Assembly: GCA_007693385.1 (NCBI GenBank)
Contig: REDR01000048.1
Location: 33,176 to 97,175 of the forward strand
Direction: 5' to 3'
From: Anaerolineaceae bacterium
GTDB lineage: Bacteria; Chloroflexota; Anaerolineae; Aggregatilineales; Phototrophicaceae
DNA length: 64,000 nt
Shown: piece after piece, positions 1-8,774 of the stretch
How positions within the stretch are numbered: the stretch's first letter is position 1
Layout of the letters: every line of letters begins with the position of its first letter
The notes under the pieces: generated by a model
What the model was told of the DNA's origin: nothing
Seen by the model: only the letters and a program-made list of their open reading frames with translations
The model's database searches: none
Position numbers and translations under genes: made by a program

Positions 1-837
1 CTCTTTGACGTAGTCCACCAATTCATCGGCCAGTTGGCGGTAGGTCAGCCACGCATTATCGGCATCGCGCCGCCACGAACCGAGATGCACCTCATAAATC
101 GCCATCGGCTTTTGTAGCGGGTCGCCCTGCCCCCGCGTTTTCATCCAGCCCGCATCCTGCCATTCGTATGTCGTCAGGTCTTCGACGACGGAGGCGGTAC
201 TGGGGCGCAGTTCCGAGCCGAACGCGAACGGGTCGAACTTTTCCGCCTGATAGCGGTTATACTGCGAGCGAATCTCGAATTTGTATTTCGCGCCCGCCGC
301 TAATCCGGGGATGAATAGCTCCCACACGCCGCTATCGCCGTGCCGGTGCATCGGATGCACGCGGGCATCCCAGCCGTTGAAATCACCGATGACGGCCACT
401 TTTTGCGCGTTGGGCGCCCACACCGCGAAGTTAACGCCGCGCACGCCGCCGACATCGCGCAATTGTGCGCCGAACTTCCGGTAACTATCCAGCAAGCGGC
501 CTTCGTTCCACAAATACAGGTCATAGTCGCTGAACGTCAACGGGAAGGTGTACGGGTCATGAATCGTGATGGTGTCACCGGCTGGGGTCACGATTTCGTA
601 GCGGTGCGGGCTGGCCGGAACACCGGCGAGCGGCGCTTCAAATAAGCCGTGATCGTGCAGGCTGGTCATCGCAGTCCGTTCGCCATCCGCCAGCAGATAG
701 GCGGCGCGGGCATACGGATAAAACACGCGGGCGACATAGCCTTCATCGACGCGATGGAGGCCGAGAATATCACGCGGCGCACCGTGATCGCCATACACTA
801 GGGCGTTGATTCCGTCGGGGTGTAGTTCGTTGGGCAT
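1..837 (-). CDS. glgB: 1,4-alpha-glucan branching enzyme, N-terminal part (cut by window edge)
   Basis: The reading frame runs without a stop from an ATG at 837 to the left edge, giving the first 279 residues. Near residues 120-150 it carries the CBM48-type stretch GVNFAVWAPNAQKVAVIGDFNGWD in two overlapping pieces (FAVWAPNAQ, VIGDFNGWD). It ends in the family segment YEVHLGSWRR that precedes the catalytic barrel. The N-terminal extension (GDHGAPRDILGLHRV) matches the extra domain of bacterial GlgB. The enzyme makes alpha-1,6 branches in glycogen in the cytoplasm. AGGTGA lies 9 nt before the start. The catalytic GH13 domain lies outside the window, so activity cannot be judged. The sugar importer and HAD phosphomutase-like gene nearby fit an alpha-glucan theme. 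Confidence 0.9.
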   Translation of the reverse strand, partial: MPNELHPDGINALVYGDHGAPRDILGLHRVDEGYVARVFYPYARAAYLLADGERTAMTSLHDHGLFEAPLAGVPASPHRYEIVTPAGDTITIHDPYTFPLTFSDYDLYLWNEGRLLDSYRKFGAQLRDVGGVRGVNFAVWAPNAQKVAVIGDFNGWDARVHPMHRHGDSGVWELFIPGLAAGAKYKFEIRSQYNRYQAEKFDPFAFGSELRPSTASVVEDLTTYEWQDAGWMKTRGQGDPLQKPMAIYEVHLGSWRRDADNAWLTYRQLADELVDYVKE

Positions 838-924
838 GTTGATTTTCACCTGTTGATTGCGAGATTTTTTTCATCACTATATTTGATTTGTTTTTCAAGA
901 AGATAACGCGGATATTCTGGCAAG

Positions 925-942
925 GGCGCAATACATTGCGCC
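925..942. repeat. Intergenic palindrome, GCAAT-core type
   Basis: Perfect 8-bp arms GGCGCAAT and ATTGCGCC around a 2-nt centre, between two genes on the minus strand. The core is the same as the copy at 28775-28798 (CAATGTATTG). It is a member of the dispersed family described in the findings, here without the GTAGGGGC flank. Confidence 0.6.
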
Positions 943-967
943 GCTATATATCTTCGGGACGGTCTGT

Positions 968-2161
968 TCATCGCCCGATTTTTTCATCCGCATTAAAAAA
1001 TGAAACGGCATCATCCGGCGCTAATTCCCGTGCGATGCGTTGCGCCAGCAGGCGCGAGCCTTCCGGCGTCAGGTGTACCGGACTATCGGTGAATTCACCG
1101 GCGGGGATGGCGTCCCATAGGTCAATATAGCCGCCATCAAGCGCGGCAACAGCGACGGTCAGCGCCTCACGATAGGCGTCATACGCCCAGCGCGGATACC
1201 ACGCATTATAACGCATGTCGCTATGCAAACCATCGGCAATAAAGATCGGCTGATTGACGATGAGCAGATCAACCGGCGCGACGCGCTCCGCAATCGCGGC
1301 GACTAAATCCAGCGCTAGCGCGGCGGCGATGTCGTCCGTCGGCGCATCGAAGCCACCCCACGCGATGCTATCCGGCAGGTCATTGGCTGTCGGCGTATAG
1401 TCGGCGTACACCTGATCGATGCCGGTGGCCGCCCATGAGAAGCCGAACATCTGCAAGCGCCACCAATCGGCCAACGGGCGACGCTGACCGGCCAGTGTCC
1501 GCGACCAGAAATCGGGATGATCCGGCAGGCTGTCGGCATCTAGCGCCAGCCCGCCCGCGTCGGTCAAGCGGCGGACGCGCTCCGCGTTATTCGCCACGAT
1601 GGGCGGGCGCAATTGCGCGGCGGAGTCTAATGCGTCGAGCGTGGTCAGCCAGATCACCAAGTCCGGCTGATAGCGCATGGCGTAGTCGATCAAGAGCAGG
1701 TCTTTTGTCGCGCTCAATAGCGGATGGCCGATGTTATAGGCGCGGATCGTCCGCCCGTCCTCAGCGCGTAAATCCAGCGCGTTGATCTGCGCGGTCAGCG
1801 TCTGCTCTGGCCGGAGCAAGAAGCCCCACACCGACGAATCACCGGCCACCAGCACGCGGAACTCATCGGCGGGCTTCCTGCGGGCGATGACGTGCGTGGC
1901 GAACATCGCGTCGAGGCTATCCAGCGATAGATTATAGCTGGCGGGGTCTTCACCATACGGCAGGCGTTCGCGTCCGGCGATCAGCGTATTGTGTAACGTC
2001 AGATGGCCGATGGCGGGTAGCGGATTGACCAGCGCGAAGGCGACATTCACCAGCGCGAACAACAGCGCCGCCTTGACCACCACGCGGAGCAGAAAAGCGC
2101 CACGATGTTCGTATTTCTCCAGCCAATCCCAGCCCACTATCGCCCTTCCCCGCTTACGCAA
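968..2161 (-). CDS. SGNH/GDSL-like membrane-anchored hydrolase
   Basis: 397 residues. After a basic N-terminus there is one membrane segment (residues about 23-45, rich in Ala/Leu/Val). Then comes an extracytoplasmic domain with the block-I motif VLVAGDSSVWG (nucleophile Ser in GDSS). Near the end FTDSPVHLTPEG looks like the catalytic Asp/His block, with one extra residue between Asp and His compared with the usual DxxH. This layout resembles AlgX/AlgJ-like or DltD-like proteins that handle acyl groups on surface polymers; the substrate is unknown. An MBOAT acyltransferase, a common partner of such proteins, is 13 kb away at 15007-16431. It is a stand-alone gene between glgB and hsp20. Confidence 0.65.
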   Translation of the reverse strand: MRKRGRAIVGWDWLEKYEHRGAFLLRVVVKAALLFALVNVAFALVNPLPAIGHLTLHNTLIAGRERLPYGEDPASYNLSLDSLDAMFATHVIARRKPADEFRVLVAGDSSVWGFLLRPEQTLTAQINALDLRAEDGRTIRAYNIGHPLLSATKDLLLIDYAMRYQPDLVIWLTTLDALDSAAQLRPPIVANNAERVRRLTDAGGLALDADSLPDHPDFWSRTLAGQRRPLADWWRLQMFGFSWAATGIDQVYADYTPTANDLPDSIAWGGFDAPTDDIAAALALDLVAAIAERVAPVDLLIVNQPIFIADGLHSDMRYNAWYPRWAYDAYREALTVAVAALDGGYIDLWDAIPAGEFTDSPVHLTPEGSRLLAQRIARELAPDDAVSFFNADEKIGR

Positions 2162-2275
2162 ATCTGATATTTTTCCGATTTATTTTTTACGCCGCGCATA
2201 ACATTTTTTTACGTTGCCGCCCTATATTGTAAGCGTAACGATCAAATAGACAGGATGCAATGAGGAGGTTTTGAG

Positions 2276-2728
2276 ATGAGCACGATTGTACGCTGGAATC
2301 CTTTCCGTGAGATGGCGGCCTTGCAGAGCGCAATGGATCGCATGTTTGATGAGACGTGGCGCAACACCGGCGGCGTCATCGGCAATAGCATCCCGATGGA
2401 TGTCAACGAGAGCGACACGGCATACACCATCACCGCCGAGATGCCGGGCGTCAACGCCGACAACATCAACATCAACCTGCACGACGGCTTACTGACGATC
2501 AGCGCGGAAATCTTCGCGCCGGAAGTCGGCGAGAACGAGCGCACACTGGTACAGGAGCGCGTATACGGCAAGTTCTCGCGGAGCGTGCGCCTGCCCAACA
2601 CGGTAGACATCGACAGCGCCAACGCCAGCTTTGACGACGGCGTGCTGACGCTGGTTCTGCCCAAGACGCCGGAAGTGCAACCGCGTCAAATTCCGGTCAG
2701 CGTCGGGCGCAACGGCAAGAAGAAATAA
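2276..2728 (+). CDS. Hsp20/alpha-crystallin small heat-shock protein
   Basis: 150 residues, the usual length for class A bacterial small heat-shock proteins. The alpha-crystallin domain spans about residues 40-140. It begins with DVNESDTAYTITAEMPGV and ends in the family signature DDGVLTLVLPK. A short tail follows in which QIPV stands in for the IxI/V motif that docks between subunits. It is an ATP-independent holdase that keeps unfolding proteins soluble in the cytoplasm. A strong Shine-Dalgarno GAGGAGG sits 6-7 nt before the ATG. The gene is monocistronic: an intrinsic terminator follows 25 nt after the stop, and the next gene is convergent. No CIRCE-type inverted repeat was seen upstream. 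Confidence 0.95.
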   Translation: MSTIVRWNPFREMAALQSAMDRMFDETWRNTGGVIGNSIPMDVNESDTAYTITAEMPGVNADNININLHDGLLTISAEIFAPEVGENERTLVQERVYGKFSRSVRLPNTVDIDSANASFDDGVLTLVLPKTPEVQPRQIPVSVGRNGKKK

Positions 2729-2752
2729 CCGGCAATCACACCACATAAACGC

Positions 2753-2786
2753 AAAAGGGGATGACCGCGTAGGCCATCCCCTTTTT
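2753..2786. terminator. Bidirectional intrinsic terminator after hsp20
   Basis: Arms AAAAGGGGATG and CATCCCCTTTT with an 11-nt loop give a GC-rich stem followed by T5 on the plus strand and T4 on the minus strand. It lies between the convergent hsp20 and sugar-binding-protein genes and could serve both. Confidence 0.85.
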
Positions 2787-2806
2787 GTGTCACATCATCA
2801 GATCAT

Positions 2807-2831
2807 CAGGGGGTAGCGTGCTACGCCCCTG
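2807..2831. repeat. Intergenic palindrome, GTAGCGTGCTAC-core type
   Basis: CAGGGG-G-TAGC/GCTA-CG-CCCCTG, imperfect by one base at the flank/core junction. It has the same core as the copies at 21773, 28734 (variant) and 38570. It lies just after the stop of the minus-strand binding-protein gene. Confidence 0.7.
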
Positions 2832-2847
2832 AAGTTTGATGGTTACG

Positions 2848-4350
2848 TCAGTCGATGATGAGGTCCAGACCAGCCGACGAAATTTCCAACTGCTCGTTGG
2901 CGACTTCGTTCAGGTCGGCCAGAATCTCCGCCACCGGACGCGGGTCACTGCTGGTTGTGGCGGCCTGCATCACGGAAGCCATCTCGTTACGCACGGGATC
3001 ATAGCCCGGCACCGGCGGCTCGGCACGCACGAACGGCAACAGCTCGAAAGCGGTGGCATAGGCCGGATTCGCCTCGAAGTAGCTGTCCATGCTTTCGGCG
3101 GAGCTGATACGCACCGGGAAGTAGTTGCTGGATTCCGCCCAGACCGCGTTCACGAACGGGTCGGTGTAGAACTTCAGGAATAGCCATGTCGCCAGCTCCT
3201 GCACCGGATCGGTGACGGGGATGCTGACCGAAGCGCCATACACGTTCTGCACCGGCTGTTCGGTGACATGCGGGATAGCGGCCACGCTCCACGCATGACC
3301 GGCACCGGCGTCTACCGCGTTACCGTAGAACGGCAGACCGGAGCTAGAACCGACGGTGAACAGGGTGGTACCCGCGCCGAAGTTGGCCTGATCGCCGAAG
3401 CGCTCGAAGACTTCACCGGCACAGCCTTGATCGAACAGGTCACGCAGGAAGCTGATCGCTTCGACGGCGGCGTCGCTGTCGAGGCTGTACTGCACCGCGT
3501 CATAGTCGAAGATGTCGCCACCGAAGGCGAACGTCCACGAAGCGAAACGGCTAGCATCCATGCTGAGCTGGTAGCCCAACGGCGACTCCGCGCCGGTGGC
3601 ACCGCTGAACGGGTTCTCGACGGCGGCACAAGCGGCCTCAGCGAATTGCTCCGGCGTGGTCGGCGGGCCGTCGAAGCTGATCGCGCCAGCTTCGGCCAGT
3701 TCCGCCAGCCAGTCGATGTTGTAGTACATCACTTCCATCGAGCGATTCGGCGGGAAGGCCAGACGCATGTTGTCGAATGTCGGGAAGATGTCCTGCGCCC
3801 AGAAGCCCGGGAAGAAGTCAGCGATGTCTTCTTCGGCCAAGCCCCAGATCGGGCTTTCGACGAGCGGGGTCATGTCGATCAGGCCATCAACCACCTGATA
3901 GGTGGCGGACTGGTTCTGGTAGGCGACGACGAGGCTCGGCAGTTCGCTACCACCGGCGGCCAATTCCGTCGTCATCTTGGAGAAGATGTCACCATAGCCG
4001 CCCTGATTGGAGGGGTTGACGATGATGCCAAACGGGTTGTATTCGCGGGCATAGTCGCGCACCGCGTCGGCGATAGCCTGCAGGCGCTCGCGCTCGTCGG
4101 CATCCGTACCGGCATAACCAGAAGCCGCGATCAACTCTTCGCCGGTGATGTCCGGATCGTTAAAGACCGCGATCAGCACGTTCAACTGTACTTCGCGGAA
4201 GCCGCTGTGCTGGTGCCAGAACGTGACGACCTGACCTTCCAATTCAGCCGGATCAATGGCGTCATAGTCACGATCCTGACCGAAGACAGGCGCGACAGCC
4301 ATCGCCATCACAGCGATGACGAGGGTTAAAACAACGCTTAGTTTTTTCAT
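2848..4350 (-). CDS. Sugar ABC transporter, extracellular binding protein
   Basis: 500 residues from the ATG at 4350, chosen because AGGAGG lies 11 nt upstream and the protein then opens with a textbook signal peptide: MKK, a 17-residue hydrophobic core, and a cut near VFGQ. The upstream in-frame extension to 4455 has no export features. The mature part has the family 1 solute-binding pattern (VVTFWHQHSG near the start, MYYNIDWLAEL, GYQLSMDASRFASWTFAFGG). It would capture a sugar, probably an oligosaccharide, outside the membrane and pass it to the two permeases encoded immediately upstream. The ligand cannot be told from sequence. No lipobox Cys is present, so anchoring is unclear. Confidence 0.9.
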   Translation of the reverse strand: MKKLSVVLTLVIAVMAMAVAPVFGQDRDYDAIDPAELEGQVVTFWHQHSGFREVQLNVLIAVFNDPDITGEELIAASGYAGTDADERERLQAIADAVRDYAREYNPFGIIVNPSNQGGYGDIFSKMTTELAAGGSELPSLVVAYQNQSATYQVVDGLIDMTPLVESPIWGLAEEDIADFFPGFWAQDIFPTFDNMRLAFPPNRSMEVMYYNIDWLAELAEAGAISFDGPPTTPEQFAEAACAAVENPFSGATGAESPLGYQLSMDASRFASWTFAFGGDIFDYDAVQYSLDSDAAVEAISFLRDLFDQGCAGEVFERFGDQANFGAGTTLFTVGSSSGLPFYGNAVDAGAGHAWSVAAIPHVTEQPVQNVYGASVSIPVTDPVQELATWLFLKFYTDPFVNAVWAESSNYFPVRISSAESMDSYFEANPAYATAFELLPFVRAEPPVPGYDPVRNEMASVMQAATTSSDPRPVAEILADLNEVANEQLEISSAGLDLIID

Positions 4351-4462
4351 CTGTACTTCTTTCCTCCTGATAGAGAACACATACTGATAGAACTGCACAT
4401 TTACTTCAAAGAGGTGCCAACGTGTACGGCCAAACCGCGCCGCGCACTCCCTCAAAACTGCC

Positions 4463-5803
4463 TTAACCTTTGAGGCCGGTGGTAGCGATGCCTTCCGTGA
4501 ACGATTTTTGCGTCACGAAGTACAGCGCCAGCATCGGCATGATGGTGATGAACGCGGCGGCGGTCAATAGATGCGTCTGCGTGCCCGCTTCATCGTTAAA
4601 CGCCTGCAAACCATAAGAGATCGGCCGCCATTCTAGCGGATCGCGGGTGACCAGCAACGGCCACAGCAACGCATTCCACGAACCGATGAAAGCCAGTAGC
4701 GTCACCGTGAGGATCGCCGGACGGCTCATCGGCACGACGATCTGCACCAGAAAGCGGAAATGCCCCGCCCCGTCGATACGCGCCGCTTCCCATAGCTCAT
4801 GCGGAATCTGTATGAAGAATTGGCGCAACAAGAAGATGCTGAAGGCGTGCCCCATGAACGGCACCGACAGCGCCGGTAAGGTGTCGATCCAGCTAAAGCC
4901 GCGCCCCATGCCGATCTCGAAGAACGGGAAATTAGTCATCGACATCGGGATCGGGAAAATCTGGCCGCTAATCGTCAGATAGTTGGGGATCATCACCACG
5001 ATATCGGGCACCATCAGCGTCGCCAGAACCAGCGTGAAGATCAGGTTACGCCCGACGAAGTTGATTTTAGCGAAGGCATAAGCCGACAACACCGAAACCG
5101 ACAGCAAGCCGGTGATGGTGAAGACCGCGATGATGACGCTGTTCTGGAAATACACGTTGAAGCGCACCGAATTCCATGCGGTGTAATAATTGCAGACCTG
5201 CGCTTCTTGCGGCACCCAGATGCGGTTGATCGTCTCGCCGAGCGTCATGAACGATGTCGAGATCATCCAGAAGAACGGCACCAGCGCGATGAACGATAGC
5301 ACGATCATCACGGTGTACATCACGATGCTACCCGTCGCCACCCGCGAGCGAATCTTGGCGGCGTCGCCGTTGGTGCTGGCCTTGCTGGTCGAGCGCGAAT
5401 GCAGAGTCGGTAATTTGCGCGAGAAAAACACCTGCGTAAACAGGCCACCCGCCGCCACCGCCGACACCCAGAACGCAACCGTCATTTCCAGATTGAAGCG
5501 GCAAGCGTTGGAGTAAACATCCATGTAGTACAGGATCGCGTTCAGGCCGACCACCGCCGCCACGATTGACGACCAGCGACTATAACGCGGGAAATACAGC
5601 CCGAACAAGCCCAGCCCGACACCGGCTAACGCGGTGATCGCCAGATTGATATTGACGCCCAACACGCCCTCAATAGCGGCCAGATACACGGCGGTGACGA
5701 TCAGCACGAGCGCACAAACGATGGTGAACAGATCGGCCATCGCCGCCGCCCCGTGCAAAGACGGCAACGCCCGCCTTCTGGTTGCTAGCGTCGCATCAGC
5801 CAT
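4463..5803 (-). CDS. Sugar ABC transporter permease, MalG-like with N-terminal membrane extension
   Basis: 446 residues. The start is placed at the ATG at 5803, not the upstream in-frame ATG at 5821, because GAGGGTG lies 4 nt away and the codon overlaps the previous gene's stop by 8 nt, a sign of coupled translation. The canonical MalG-type core begins near residue 160 (VPFFWMISTSF). It contains the EAA loop that contacts the ATPase (WEAARIDGAGHFRFLVQIVVP, read as WEAARIDGAG then FLVQIVVP). Residues 20-140 add about four further membrane segments not found in the roughly 280-residue family norm. It forms the translocation channel with the MalF-like partner. No ATPase gene lies in the cluster, so a shared MsmX-type ATPase is likely. 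Confidence 0.9.
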   Translation of the reverse strand: MADATLATRRRALPSLHGAAAMADLFTIVCALVLIVTAVYLAAIEGVLGVNINLAITALAGVGLGLFGLYFPRYSRWSSIVAAVVGLNAILYYMDVYSNACRFNLEMTVAFWVSAVAAGGLFTQVFFSRKLPTLHSRSTSKASTNGDAAKIRSRVATGSIVMYTVMIVLSFIALVPFFWMISTSFMTLGETINRIWVPQEAQVCNYYTAWNSVRFNVYFQNSVIIAVFTITGLLSVSVLSAYAFAKINFVGRNLIFTLVLATLMVPDIVVMIPNYLTISGQIFPIPMSMTNFPFFEIGMGRGFSWIDTLPALSVPFMGHAFSIFLLRQFFIQIPHELWEAARIDGAGHFRFLVQIVVPMSRPAILTVTLLAFIGSWNALLWPLLVTRDPLEWRPISYGLQAFNDEAGTQTHLLTAAAFITIMPMLALYFVTQKSFTEGIATTGLKG

Positions 5804-7985
5804 AGAACACCCTCTTTTCAAATACGTTTCGCTGTAGTTGCGTCATGATGAGAATGACGAGGAATAGCACAATCGCTTGTGCGGCGGCCACGCCGTAATT
5901 GGTCTGGTCGCGGAATGTATCGTAAATGACCAGACCGGCAGTATCCAGCGTGCCACCGGCGGAAGGCGTTCGCATGACGAACAGCGTGTTAAACGCCTGA
6001 AACGTGCCGATGAAGCCCAGCAGAGATAGATAAAACGTGATCGGCGACAGGAGCGGCAACGTGATATAACGGAACAGATGCCACTGGCTCGCGCCGTCCA
6101 CTTTGGCCGCTTCGTACAGGTCGCCCGGGATGCCTCCCAGACCGGCCAGAAAGATGATGGCGTTATAGCCGGTATACGTCCAGATGCCGAGAATAACCAC
6201 CGAGACCAGCGCCATACTCGGCCCGGCCATGAAGCCGGTTAACTCCGTGCCGAACACCACGTTCATGAACGGGCGCGGCTCGTTCACCCAGCGATAAGTC
6301 TGCGCGTCGATGGACGACAGGAAACTGTTCATCAGCGCGACTTCGCTTCCGGTGAAGATGCGCTGAAAGACCACCGCCGCCGCGACTGCGGGCGTCACAT
6401 ACGGGATGAAGAAGATCATGCGGAACGTCTGCTTGCCCTGTATGTTCTGGAACAACACATACGCCAGCAACAGGCCGAGCATAAGCTGAAGCGGGATACT
6501 GCCGAACGCATAATAAACGGTGATTTCCAGACCGCGCAAGAACAACCGATCACGGCGGGCTAGATCGCTAGTCATGTCGTTCCAGCCGAAGGAGATCACC
6601 GCGAAGCTGATCGCCAGCAGAGCCAGCGCCACCATCCACCGCGCCAACATGCGCCGCGAATCCGGCTTGAACGCATCTACCCAGATGCGATACGCCACCA
6701 GCATCAACAACAGGCCGAAGTAGAAGAACACCAGCGATGTCCACTGCACCGCGTTCAACACCACGCCGACCACCAGCAGACCGGCGTCTATGAATTGTTT
6801 GGCGTGGTAGGTTTGTTCTTCCAGCCGTACCCCGCGCAGGGCGATCACCGTGAACACCGCCAGCAACAGGAAAACATACCCGCGCAGGCGCACCACATCA
6901 TCGCCCAGCACGTAGGTGTTGAACGGGATGCCCAGCAACCCCAGCACGATCAACACCGCATAAGCCAGCGCGATAGCTACCGGCCACGTCAGATCAGCGC
7001 CCAGCAGATTCAAGCCGATGCCGATGCCGGTGACCAGCGTCAGGTTAGCGAGGATGAACACGCCGAACACGCGCAGGGACAATTGTAAAATCTGCTCCAT
7101 GCGCGGCGTGATGCCCGATTCGCGCAGGTTTTCGTTATCCTGTGTGAAGAACAGCAACACCGCCAGCAACATCAAGAAGCCGACATAAGCCGCCATCAGC
7201 GCCGCGAAGGAGAACGCCTGCAACAGCAAGACCACGCCGACCAGCGCGATCACCGCCGCCACCAGCAACAGCGCCCCCACCGCCCCGCCGATCAAGAAGC
7301 GGAAAACCCGCGTGATCGTCTGCTCGACGGGCGTCGGCGTCTCCTCAAAGCGTGGCCGATGCGTGGTAGCGGAGAACCAGAAAACGCCCGCCACCGTCAC
7401 CCACGAGATGACCAGCAACACCGGCCAATCCCACGCGCCTTCGCGCACCGCCACGAAAAGCGCCAGCCCTAAAATCACGCTGATAACAAAGCGCCCGACT
7501 AAAAGCCGAGCGCCGTTTGTTTTCTTCTGGAAGGCGTTCACCCACATCCAATACACGATGAACAGCGTTGTAAAACCGAGCGTAGCTACCGCTACCCCGT
7601 TCCAACTGCCCAGAATGCTCATCTCGTAATGGCGCAAACACTGGCGCAAGATTCCTAGCGGATCAGTCGCCGGTTCTGCGCCGCGTGCGATAGGCACTTC
7701 ACACAGCGAAACACCGCGCCGGATGATCCACTGATTGATGCTCATGTAAATGGCGTAGCCGATGGGGAAAATGCCGAACAGGAAAATCAGAAGTAACGCC
7801 GGACTAACGAAGATGTAGCCGGTGATGTTCTCCCGCACGACGTTCCATTTGATGTTGCGCGGCAAAGCAAAGCGCCGCCGCACCGCCGGATCGTCCCCCA
7901 CACTTTGCCAGTTAGCCACCGTCGGCGGCGCTAGCGGATCAATTACAGCGCGGGGACCCTTATCTTGAAGATCAGTAGTCGTCAA
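5796..7985 (-). CDS. Sugar ABC transporter permease, MalF-like with giant membrane insert
   Basis: 729 residues against the usual 290-320. The first MalF-type membrane segment is at residues about 52-80 (GYIFVSPALLLIFLFGIFPI). The rest of the normal permease starts near residue 484 (RGLEITVYYAFG) and includes the EAA loop (LYEAAKVDGASQWHLF). Between them lie some 390 residues with about nine hydrophobic segments and two similar WVNAF/WVDAF stretches, suggesting duplication within the insert. The start codon is TTG, preceded by AAGGGA at 6-7 nt; the next residues TTTDLQDKG fit a cytoplasmic N-terminus. It is the first gene of the importer operon, followed by the MalG-like and binding-protein genes. 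Confidence 0.9.
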   Translation of the reverse strand: MTTTDLQDKGPRAVIDPLAPPTVANWQSVGDDPAVRRRFALPRNIKWNVVRENITGYIFVSPALLLIFLFGIFPIGYAIYMSINQWIIRRGVSLCEVPIARGAEPATDPLGILRQCLRHYEMSILGSWNGVAVATLGFTTLFIVYWMWVNAFQKKTNGARLLVGRFVISVILGLALFVAVREGAWDWPVLLVISWVTVAGVFWFSATTHRPRFEETPTPVEQTITRVFRFLIGGAVGALLLVAAVIALVGVVLLLQAFSFAALMAAYVGFLMLLAVLLFFTQDNENLRESGITPRMEQILQLSLRVFGVFILANLTLVTGIGIGLNLLGADLTWPVAIALAYAVLIVLGLLGIPFNTYVLGDDVVRLRGYVFLLLAVFTVIALRGVRLEEQTYHAKQFIDAGLLVVGVVLNAVQWTSLVFFYFGLLLMLVAYRIWVDAFKPDSRRMLARWMVALALLAISFAVISFGWNDMTSDLARRDRLFLRGLEITVYYAFGSIPLQLMLGLLLAYVLFQNIQGKQTFRMIFFIPYVTPAVAAAVVFQRIFTGSEVALMNSFLSSIDAQTYRWVNEPRPFMNVVFGTELTGFMAGPSMALVSVVILGIWTYTGYNAIIFLAGLGGIPGDLYEAAKVDGASQWHLFRYITLPLLSPITFYLSLLGFIGTFQAFNTLFVMRTPSAGGTLDTAGLVIYDTFRDQTNYGVAAAQAIVLFLVILIMTQLQRNVFEKRVFYG

Positions 7986-7997
7986 CGAATATCCCTT

Positions 7998-8027
7998 ATT
8001 GACTACATGAACGCGGTTGGAGTCAAT
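7998..8027. promoter_or_regulatory. Inverted repeat upstream of the sugar importer operon
   Basis: ATTGACT and AGTCAAT, 7-bp perfect arms 16 nt apart, lie 13 nt before the TTG start of the MalF-like gene. One arm reads TTGACT on the coding strand and could also be a -35 box. It may be a repressor operator, but the spacing is wide; this is a suggestion only. Confidence 0.35.
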
Positions 8028-8120
8028 TTTTTTTGAATAACGTCAGCTACTTTAACCTAAATGATTTACCGAAACAATATAACCATGTTAAGGATCGTTT
8101 AAGGTGAGGGCGCGATGTGG

Positions 8121-8768
8121 TTATCTCTCAACCGGCACGCACAACGCCGCCAGACGATCAAGATTAATGTCAGATAAATCATAAACCATCAGATCGGCAG
8201 ACGCAACACCGACGCCCACCGTGCGGAAACCGGCGTCGATGGCGGTGCGGACGCTCTCCGCCGAATCTTCCAGCACGACCACCTCCCGCACGCTGACGCG
8301 CAAGTAGCCCGCCGTCCACAGGAAGATGTCCGGTGCCGGTTTGGGGTTGACCACGCACGACGGATCACCGATCACGTCGAAATAGTCATCAAGCTGGAGC
8401 TTTTGCAGAACGGCGCGTACGTTGCGGCTGGCCGAAGCCACCGCCAGCTTGACACCGGCAGACCGCGCTTGATCCAAAAGCGCCGCCACGCCCGGCAAGC
8501 GATCCGCCGCCGTCATTTGTTGTAGCAGTTCGAGATAGTAGCGCTGTTTGCGCTGAAGATAGTCTTGCCTTTGCGTCGCGGTGACCGTGTGCCCGTTGAG
8601 GAAACGGGTTAGGCTTTCGGCGCGGTTGATGCCGCGCAGGTGTTCGCCATCGGCGCGGGTGAAGGCGATGCCCTCCTCATCCGCCAGACGCCGCCAGCTT
8701 AGATAATGGAATTCGGCGGAAGCGGCGGTAATCACGCCATCCAGATCAAATATCAGAGCGCTGAGCAT
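8121..8768 (-). CDS. pgmB: HAD-family beta-phosphoglucomutase-like enzyme
   Basis: 215 residues, the normal length. It opens with the catalytic FDLDGVIT (nucleophile Asp and second Asp), followed by EFHYLSWRRLADEEGI, very close to the cap region of beta-phosphoglucomutases. HAD motif II is in VASASRN, motif III is Lys in NPKPAPDIFL, and motif IV is LEDSAESV. The family converts beta-glucose 1-phosphate to glucose 6-phosphate in the cytoplasm, the product of maltose, trehalose or kojibiose phosphorolysis. The gene lies 136 nt upstream of the sugar importer on the same strand, which supports a role in the use of the imported disaccharide. A generic sugar-phosphate phosphatase is the alternative. 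Confidence 0.85.
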   Translation of the reverse strand: MLSALIFDLDGVITAASAEFHYLSWRRLADEEGIAFTRADGEHLRGINRAESLTRFLNGHTVTATQRQDYLQRKQRYYLELLQQMTAADRLPGVAALLDQARSAGVKLAVASASRNVRAVLQKLQLDDYFDVIGDPSCVVNPKPAPDIFLWTAGYLRVSVREVVVLEDSAESVRTAIDAGFRTVGVGVASADLMVYDLSDINLDRLAALCVPVER

Positions 8769-8774
8769 CGCCGC

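Noticed and set aside
3268..4329. 353-codon plus-strand open frame
   Set aside because: Lies wholly opposite the sugar-binding-protein gene, whose signal peptide and family motifs are clear; the frame is a GC-rich antisense shadow.
5804..5821. Upstream ATG at 5821 for the MalG-like permease
   Set aside because: The ATG at 5803 has a better ribosome-binding site and the usual short overlap with the previous gene.
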